A stretch of DNA of 11,168 bases from assembly GCA_037441725.1 (NCBI GenBank), contig JBBIRT010000108.1, positions 1 to 11,168 on the forward strand, given 5' to 3'. The notes under the pieces were generated by a model. That model saw only the letters and a program-made list of their open reading frames with translations, searched no databases and was not told where the DNA came from. Positions within the stretch are counted from its first letter, which is position 1. Each line of letters opens with the position of its first letter. Position numbers and translations under genes: made by a program. The DNA is from JBBIRT01 sp037441725. Its GTDB lineage: Bacteria; Desulfobacterota; BSN033; UBA1163. Below are positions 6,792-11,168 of this stretch, in pieces.

Positions 6792-6820
6792 CATGTATCC
6801 AAAATGGAAACTTTTGTCAA
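6792..6820 (-). promoter_or_regulatory. Distal dctP promoter with embedded operator (P1)
   Basis: On the minus strand TTGACA (6820-6815) is followed after 17 bases by TACATG (6797-6792). The spacer contains the operator palindrome. Aligned with the promoter of the XRE gene (10726-10754), 25 of 29 positions are identical, including the -35, the GTTTCC half-site and the stretch TTTTGGATACAT. The -10 is weak. The transcript would have a leader of about 140 bases before dctP. Confidence 0.7.
6795..6811. promoter_or_regulatory. Operator copy 1 (GTWTCC-N5-GGAWAC)
   Basis: The + strand reads GTATCCAAAATGGAAAC: half-sites GTATCC and GGAAAC (its complement GTTTCC, five of six matching) separated by five bases. 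The same 17-mer, inverted and with one central change, is at 10735-10751 before the XRE regulator gene. Both sit in the -35/-10 spacer, where a bound dimer would block polymerase. The binding protein is inferred to be the XRE-cupin product. Confidence 0.72.
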
Positions 6821-6837
6821 GAGAAAAAATAAAAGCC

Positions 6838-6866
6838 TTGACAACGTCCCAATGGGTCGCTATACT
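6838..6866 (+). promoter_or_regulatory. Strong sigma70-type promoter for the redox operon
   Basis: TTGACA (6838-6843), exactly 17 bases, then TATACT (6861-6866), five of six matching TATAAT. Transcription would start near 6873, about 27 bases before the start of the first DUF2148 gene. Its -35 lies 17 bases from the -35 of the divergent promoter P1, so regulators or polymerases at one could affect the other. CCCAATGGG in the spacer is a weak dyad of unknown meaning. Confidence 0.75.
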
Positions 6867-6887
6867 CCAAATGATTTTATCATGTTT

Positions 6888-6896
6888 AAAGGAGGG
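6888..6896 (+). promoter_or_regulatory. Ribosome binding site that fixes the start at 6900
   Basis: AAAGGAGGG ends three bases before ATG 6900. The same frame is open further left to ATG 6804, but that codon lies inside the divergent promoter P1 and upstream of the promoter at 6838-6866, so it cannot start this gene's main transcript. Confidence 0.85.
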
Positions 6897-6899
6897 TTT

Positions 6900-7658
6900 A
6901 TGCCGAGAATAACCATTAGAGATTGGCCTCCCTATTCGCCCACTGACCAACAAAGGAGAGACAATGCAGTGATCGCTGCCAAGCTGATGATGAATGGGGC
7001 ATTAACTGCCCCCAGCATCGGTGGAATTGCGATGACCGAAGGAGAAATTGTCTATGGCGAAGAGGAACAAGAAGAAATTGCAAGAAAAATGGAGGAACTG
7101 GCCTATGAAACAGAGTCTCAACGGCACGCCTTTCTTTACGAAGCGGTGATGGTGCGTCGGGTCGATGTCCTCCTCCTCATCGGGAATACTCGGGCTTACT
7201 CCGATCCCTGGGATGGAGAATGTGGTTTATGTGCAGGAAGGCCAGATTGCAGCTTCATTTATGAGAATCGAAAACAATCCACTGGGATCATTGATCAAAC
7301 GGATCGGAGGTCAGAGACTCTGGTCAAAGGGCCTCTCTGTGCTGCCTACGCCCACCAATTGGGGTATAATGTGGGAAGCGCCCTGATGGTGGCTACCCAT
7401 CTTTATATTGATGCCCGACCCTTCATCACCGTAGGTTTAGCTGCCCAAAAACTTGGGTATTGTCGAAACTCAGCGCTGATTATCGGGATTGGGATTTCAG
7501 CCACACCCAAGTGTGAACCCTCTGACCCTGCCCTCGATTATCATTTAGTGAATTTAGAGAGGGGGATAGACAAGATCCGTGGGAATGTCAACCAACTGGG
7601 TTTGAGACCCACCACAGGTTCAGACTATCGACTGGGTGATCCGAGGGAAAAAAGATAG
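6900..7658 (+). CDS. DUF2148 (COG4739) ferredoxin-like protein
   Basis: A 252-residue soluble protein. Residues ~20-95 (AVIAAKLMMNGALTAPSIGG ... VDVLLLIG) and ~142-205 (KGPLCAAYAHQLGYNVGSAL, then ITVGLAAQKLGY, then IGIGISATPK) match the two conserved halves of DUF2148, described in families as containing a ferredoxin domain. Between them lies a cysteine group GECGLCAGRPDC (C108, C111, C117) that, with C147, could bind an Fe-S cluster. No enzyme activity is established for the family; a redox role in anaerobes is inferred. The start at 6900 is supported by AAAGGAGGG and by the promoter at 6838-6866. The stop overlaps the ribosome binding site of the next gene, which contains a second DUF2148 domain, so the two proteins probably act together. 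Confidence 0.82.
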   Translation: MPRITIRDWPPYSPTDQQRRDNAVIAAKLMMNGALTAPSIGGIAMTEGEIVYGEEEQEEIARKMEELAYETESQRHAFLYEAVMVRRVDVLLLIGNTRAYSDPWDGECGLCAGRPDCSFIYENRKQSTGIIDQTDRRSETLVKGPLCAAYAHQLGYNVGSALMVATHLYIDARPFITVGLAAQKLGYCRNSALIIGIGISATPKCEPSDPALDYHLVNLERGIDKIRGNVNQLGLRPTTGSDYRLGDPREKR

Positions 7659-7669
7659 GAGAATGGACC

Positions 7670-9982
7670 ATGTCAAAATATGATGGAAACCAATTTGCCC
7701 ATGAAGGTCTATTACATGTAGCCCAGCATTGTGCTCAAGCTGCGCTTCACGCTCCCCAGCTGACCGGGAAAACTGAAATCAAGATGGAAATCCTAACTGG
7801 AAAAGATTTAGAAGATTTTTTTACAGTCCAGAGAGAAGCCAACCAAAGAGGTGCAGTCCTTTCAGGAGAGACCTACCGGGTAGCCTATGATTTGGGTCGT
7901 CCCCCTGTTCTTTTGCTCATCGGTGCGAATGCGACCCCCGAGGTCAAGGCCCCTTGCCAAGCTGCGTGTCCATTGGGAATCGATGTTCCCCGTTATATTC
8001 GTTTGATAGGGGATGGTAAATATGATCAGGCCGCTGCCGTCATCCGTGAGAAATTGCCTCTTGCCTCCATATGCGCACGAATCTGTCACGCCCCCTGTGA
8101 GACAAAATGTCGTCGGGGTACCCTCAGAGATCATCCGATTGCCATATTAGCCCTTAAACGTTTTGCCATGGATGTCACCTCGAATCAAAAATCGAGCAGC
8201 TCTATGAATCGATTGACCGGAAAACGGGTGGCGATCATTGGTTCAGGTCCAGCTGGGCTTACTGCGGCCTATTATTTGCGGAAGGTATGTGGTCATGAGG
8301 TGACCATCTTTGAGGCCTTTCCAGAACCTGGGGGAATGCTTCGAACCGGAGTTCCTCCATATCGTTTGCCAAGGGAAATTTTGGATAGGGAGATTGATGA
8401 AATAAAAGGAGTTGGAGTTGAGATCAAATTAAACACCCGAATAGAATCCCTTGATCCACTCTTTGAACAGGGGTATCATGCAATCTTTGTTGCCACAGGA
8501 GCCCATCTTCCTACCCCATTAGGGATTGAGGGGGAAAACCTTCCAGGAGTGATCGAGGGGCTTTCTTTTCTTAGGGATATGAATTCAGGGAAGGAAGTAA
8601 AGGTTGGGGAGAAGGTCGTGGTGTTAGGGGGTGGAAATGTAGCAGTCGATGCAGCTCGTGTAGCCCTTCGGGTAGGAGCCAAAGAAGTGGTGATTCTTTA
8701 TCGACGGTCCATGAGAGAGATGCTTGCCCACCGGGCCAATATAGAACATGCCCAAAGGGAAGGGGTGAAGATTGAGTTTTTAATTTCCCCTGTTAAGATT
8801 GAGAGGAAAGAGGGTCTTGAAGTGAGATGTATACGGACCCAACTTGGTCCTCAGGATTCTACGGGCAGAGCCTCTCCAGTGCCAATCCCTGGGAGTGAAT
8901 TCTCTATTCCAGCGGATACAGTGATCATTGCGGTTGGGCAATCTGTTCATGTTCCTCACCATTTTGGCCTAAAATTAAGAGAGGGAGGAATGATTCAGGT
9001 TGATGAGACCACCCTTTCCACCAGCAAAGAAGGAGTTTTTGCTGGAGGGGATGCAGTGAGTGGACCGACTTCTTTTATTGAAGCCGTTGCAGCTGGGAGA
9101 AAGGCGGCTTCCTGGATCGATCAATACCTCGGTGGGTTGGGAATCATTGACGAGTTTTTAGCCCCCCATGAGGAGATGCCAGATCCATCCAGGAGCCAAG
9201 AACTTCTCACCCTGGCTGGGGAGGCTCCTCAAAGGCCTACCATCCCTGTATTATCTAAAGAGCAGGCCCTTGCTGGTTTTGCTGAAGTTGAGTTGGGACT
9301 AAGTGAGAAGGTTTCTTTGATTGAAACCACCCGATGTCTCAAGTGTAATGAAGTCGGGTTCAATTGTGGCGCCTGTGGGTTTAAGACGTGCAGGGAGGCT
9401 GTCATCTTTTCTCAAAATCGTTATCGGGAGACAGGTGGAGAACCATGGGGATGGCTGATGAAGGGACCCAGTTGTATCTGGAGACTCACTGAGTTTGGCA
9501 TTGCTGTTGATTGGGCAGCAGCAGCAGCTCATCGCTATAATATTGAAAGCAGGGTAGCCATGATCCCTGGCACTGCCTTCATGAGAATGGGGTACTTACC
9601 GGAATGTAATATGATTGTGGTTGTTCCACTTGGGCCATGCAAAGAGCGATGGTATTTTGAACCCAGTTCTGGGAGGGAGGACTTCAGATCTTTTGCAGCG
9701 ACCAGAAGGGGACAGATGCTCCAATTTTCACCCTTGTGGATTCGATTTACAGGCCCTGGTCGGGACTTTCCCCGGAGGGGGATGAAGACAAAGGATGAAT
9801 GGTGGAAACCTCCTTATGAACATCTGGAGATCGTGAGGGACGATGAATGGGGGAATTCTATTTTAGATCGAGATTATGCCCTCTTTGTTGCAGCAGATAA
9901 GATCAGACAGAACAATAAGATGAAACGATTGAATTTACCTAAGATTAAGGAAGTCCTGGATGCCAAAAAAAGTCATCCTTGA
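7670..9982 (+). CDS. DUF2148 protein with an inserted GltD-like NAD(P)H:Fe-S oxidoreductase module
   Basis: The 770-residue protein is a mosaic. Residues ~8-88 (LLHVAQHCAQAALHAPQLTG ... PPVLLLIGAN) look like the first half of DUF2148. Residues ~92-170 are a GltD/Fer4_20-type Fe-S domain: CQAACPLGIDVPRYI (C96, C100) and CARICHAPCETKC (C135, C139, C143, C147). Residues ~185-485 are the flavin oxidoreductase core, with FAD loop GSGPAGL (191-197), NAD(P) loop GGGNVAVDAAR (320-330) followed by YRRS as in NADPH users, and the late GGDAVSGPTSFIEA. Residues ~553-575 hold RCLKCN and NCGACGFKTC (five cysteines). Residues ~598-662 (KGPSCIWRLTEFGIAVDWAA ... VVVPLGPCK) resemble the second half of DUF2148. 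The last ~105 residues are unassigned. It would move electrons between NAD(P)H, FAD and Fe-S centres; the partner is unknown. AGGAG lies eight bases before the ATG. Confidence 0.85.
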   Translation: MSKYDGNQFAHEGLLHVAQHCAQAALHAPQLTGKTEIKMEILTGKDLEDFFTVQREANQRGAVLSGETYRVAYDLGRPPVLLLIGANATPEVKAPCQAACPLGIDVPRYIRLIGDGKYDQAAAVIREKLPLASICARICHAPCETKCRRGTLRDHPIAILALKRFAMDVTSNQKSSSSMNRLTGKRVAIIGSGPAGLTAAYYLRKVCGHEVTIFEAFPEPGGMLRTGVPPYRLPREILDREIDEIKGVGVEIKLNTRIESLDPLFEQGYHAIFVATGAHLPTPLGIEGENLPGVIEGLSFLRDMNSGKEVKVGEKVVVLGGGNVAVDAARVALRVGAKEVVILYRRSMREMLAHRANIEHAQREGVKIEFLISPVKIERKEGLEVRCIRTQLGPQDSTGRASPVPIPGSEFSIPADTVIIAVGQSVHVPHHFGLKLREGGMIQVDETTLSTSKEGVFAGGDAVSGPTSFIEAVAAGRKAASWIDQYLGGLGIIDEFLAPHEEMPDPSRSQELLTLAGEAPQRPTIPVLSKEQALAGFAEVELGLSEKVSLIETTRCLKCNEVGFNCGACGFKTCREAVIFSQNRYRETGGEPWGWLMKGPSCIWRLTEFGIAVDWAAAAAHRYNIESRVAMIPGTAFMRMGYLPECNMIVVVPLGPCKERWYFEPSSGREDFRSFAATRRGQMLQFSPLWIRFTGPGRDFPRRGMKTKDEWWKPPYEHLEIVRDDEWGNSILDRDYALFVAADKIRQNNKMKRLNLPKIKEVLDAKKSHP

Positions 9983-10065
9983 TTTATTCCTTCTGCCATC
10001 CTTTTAGGGTGAACTCATTTTAAGAAATCTTGTTTTACCCACAGAAACTTATGAGGGAGAGACTC

Positions 10066-10668
10066 ATGAAGAGGAGAGGGGATTTCAATATTGGTCCTAA
10101 GGAAAAATTGATAAATGCCATTAAATCAGGAGAAACCGAAGAAGCCCTAAATTATACCCATGAGTTATATGAGATGTTTCGAGGGATGCACGATGGTTTC
10201 ATTAATACCATTAGTTTGATGCATGGTAAACTTGCAGAGGCCTATGGAGAAGAATGGCTGGAAGAATTTACTCGGAAGAGGATGGCAAGATATCGGACCG
10301 TCTTTCAAGCCATGAAAGACATGGATCCCGAGCAACGGGTAAGGAAGATTTGTGAGATTCATCGTCCGATGTATAGTGAATTTCATGTGGAAGAGGATGA
10401 GGAGAAATTTGTGGTGGTCATCACCGGCTGTAATAATGGAGGGAGATTGATCAGAGATGGGATTGCCAAACAACAGAATGCTCTTACCCTAAAGGCCTAT
10501 CCATGGTGTTTTAATCGGGTAGGGGTTCCCTATTATTGTATTCATGCTGCTATCTTCAATGAGATCTTTAAGGAATTGGGACTGAATATTGAAGTTCAAT
10601 GGGGAAGACAGTATGATGAACAGGGAAAACCAATGGATGAGCCATGCAGGTACATCATCCTCAAGTGA
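10066..10668 (+). CDS. Uncharacterised cysteine-containing protein (CNNGGRL / YCIHA motifs)
   Basis: I place the start at ATG 10066, giving 200 residues, because GAGGGAGAG at 10052-10060 lies just upstream; the frame is open to TTG 10030 and ATG 10051, which lack a good ribosome site. The N-terminal ~95 residues are charged and helical (ETEEALNYTHELYEMFRGMH). The C-terminal half has ITGCNNGGRL (C122), AYPWCFNRVGVPYYCIHA (C148, C158) and an ending EPCRYIILK (C194). From memory, unnamed bacterial proteins share the pattern CGSGGRL ... HPW ... P.YC.HC ... PC..Y.K; here the last Cys of YC.HC is Ala. Metal or cofactor binding is plausible but unproven. It is the third gene rightward, 83 bases after the fusion gene, and probably cotranscribed with it. 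No membrane span or signal peptide is seen. Confidence 0.7.
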   Translation: MKRRGDFNIGPKEKLINAIKSGETEEALNYTHELYEMFRGMHDGFINTISLMHGKLAEAYGEEWLEEFTRKRMARYRTVFQAMKDMDPEQRVRKICEIHRPMYSEFHVEEDEEKFVVVITGCNNGGRLIRDGIAKQQNALTLKAYPWCFNRVGVPYYCIHAAIFNEIFKELGLNIEVQWGRQYDEQGKPMDEPCRYIILK

Positions 10669-10725
10669 ATGCCTCGAGGTCTCTGGGAAACGATTAAAAA
10701 AGACTTTTTAGCTTCTCTCTGCCTA

Positions 10726-10754
10726 TTGACAATGGTTTCCGTTTTGGATACATA
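10726..10754 (+). promoter_or_regulatory. Promoter of the XRE regulator gene, same architecture as dctP P1
   Basis: TTGACA (10726-10731), 17 bases, then TACATA (10749-10754). The operator sits in the spacer exactly as in P1 of dctP. The -10 ends only 12 bases before the ATG, so the transcript would carry a leader of only about six bases. The placing of the -10 is the weakest point, because TACATA matches the consensus at only three positions. Confidence 0.65.
10735..10751. promoter_or_regulatory. Operator copy 2 (GTWTCC-N5-GGAWAC)
   Basis: The + strand reads GTTTCCGTTTTGGATAC, the reverse complement of the copy at 6795-6811 with a single difference at the seventh base. It overlaps the -10 side of the XRE promoter, as expected for an autoregulated repressor. 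Sixteen of 17 bases conserved at two distant intergenic places, in the same promoter position, is unlikely by chance. Confidence 0.72.
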
Positions 10755-10766
10755 ATAATATTCTTT

Positions 10767-11168
10767 ATGGACGAGAAATCCATTGCTAAAAGGATTAAGG
10801 CCCTTCGATTGGAAAGGCAGATGTCGTTAGATGAGTTGGCAAAACTCGCAGGCCTGACCAAGGGTTATTTGTCCAAGATCGAAAGGTCCCATAAAGCTCC
10901 TCCTTTATCTACTTTGAATAAAATAGCCATGACCCTGAATGTGGATGTGACCTATTTTTTAAAAGAGAACACGGAGGAGATGAGGAATACACATTTAGCC
11001 ATTGTGAGGAAAGGGGAGAGGAGAAAAGTTGTAACCAAAGGTTCCCTTTATGGTTATGAATACGAAGCCCTGGCCTATAACAAACCCGGGAAGAATATGG
11101 AACCTTTTATCATTTCTCCATCCTTGAACAAAGAGGCTACTTTCCAACATGATGGAGAAGAATTAATG
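10767..11168 (+). CDS. XRE-family transcriptional regulator with cupin-like sensor domain (3' partial)
   Basis: The frame is open from ATG 10767 to the window end (134 residues seen). Residues ~5-65 are a classic HTH_3/XRE DNA-binding domain: IAKRIKALRLERQMSLDELA, then KLAGLTKGYLSKIERS, then PPLSTLNKIAMTLNV. After a charged linker, residues ~95-134 look like the start of a C-terminal cupin; FQHDGEELM matches the cupin 'H.GEE..yVLeG' strand. HTH plus cupin regulators usually repress or activate catabolic and transport genes in response to a small ligand. No ribosome binding site precedes the ATG and the predicted transcript begins about six bases before it, so translation may be leaderless. 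Its promoter carries the operator also found at dctP, pointing to autoregulation and control of the TRAP operon. Confidence 0.88.
   Translation, partial: MDEKSIAKRIKALRLERQMSLDELAKLAGLTKGYLSKIERSHKAPPLSTLNKIAMTLNVDVTYFLKENTEEMRNTHLAIVRKGERRKVVTKGSLYGYEYEALAYNKPGKNMEPFIISPSLNKEATFQHDGEELM

Noticed and set aside
6804..6899. N-terminal extension of the first DUF2148 protein from ATG 6804
   Set aside because: It would begin inside promoter P1 and cross the promoter at 6838-6866. The ribosome site at 6888-6896 fits ATG 6900.
10030..10065. TTG start for the unnamed 200-residue protein
   Set aside because: It is a rare start codon with no ribosome site; ATG 10066 has GAGGGAGAG just upstream.
10671..10712. 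Possible terminator after the unnamed gene (CCTCGAGG palindrome and AAAAAAGACTTTTTA)
   Set aside because: The palindrome is only eight bases with no loop, and the A/T stem is weak and not followed by a clear T-run after a GC stem.
1..11168. CRISPR arrays, tRNA or rRNA genes, insertion sequences
   Set aside because: No regularly spaced repeats, no cloverleaf or rRNA-like sequence, and no transposase or terminal inverted repeats were seen.

Overview
The window looks like a chromosomal catabolic and transport locus from an anaerobic bacterium of the Desulfobacterota (old Deltaproteobacteria) kind. The clues are a TRAP transporter, a branched-chain amino-acid type ABC permease pair, an EntE-like acyl/aryl-acid adenylating enzyme and cysteine-rich ferredoxin-like redox proteins of the DUF2148 group. 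The taxonomy is inferred from gene content only. The DNA has moderate GC and clear AAGGAGG-type ribosome binding sites.

Left part (1-1577, + strand): the 3' end of a LivH-type permease, a complete LivM-type permease, a decayed 3' end of a second livM (1252-1425) and a possible 48-residue protein. The first ~450 bases are unusually G- and T-rich on the coding strand.

Middle (1595-6647, - strand): reading leftwards, dctP, dctQ and dctM (a complete TRAP transporter), then the remains of an amidohydrolase family 2 gene (3344-3597), then an adenylate-forming ligase. A 12-bp perfect hairpin between dctP and dctQ covers the likely dctQ ribosome binding site, so dctQ probably starts at 5493 rather than 5529.

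Control region (6648-6899): a divergent promoter region. Leftwards there are two candidate promoters for dctP. Rightwards there is a near-perfect sigma70 promoter (TTGACA-N17-TATACT) for the redox genes.

Right part (6900-11168, + strand): a DUF2148 protein; a 770-residue protein in which a GltD-like NAD(P)H/FAD/Fe-S module sits inside a second DUF2148 domain; an unnamed 200-residue cysteine-containing protein; and the start of an XRE-family regulator with a cupin-like C-terminus, cut by the window end.

The most informative signal is a 17-bp imperfect palindrome (GTWTCC-N5-GGAWAC) found twice, each time at the same place between the -35 and -10 of a promoter: once for dctPQM (6795-6811) and once for the XRE gene (10735-10751). 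It is the likely operator of the XRE-cupin regulator, tying the transporter and regulator into one circuit. Working model (inference): the TRAP system imports an organic or aromatic acid, the ligase activates it, and the DUF2148/GltD proteins supply or accept electrons in its conversion.
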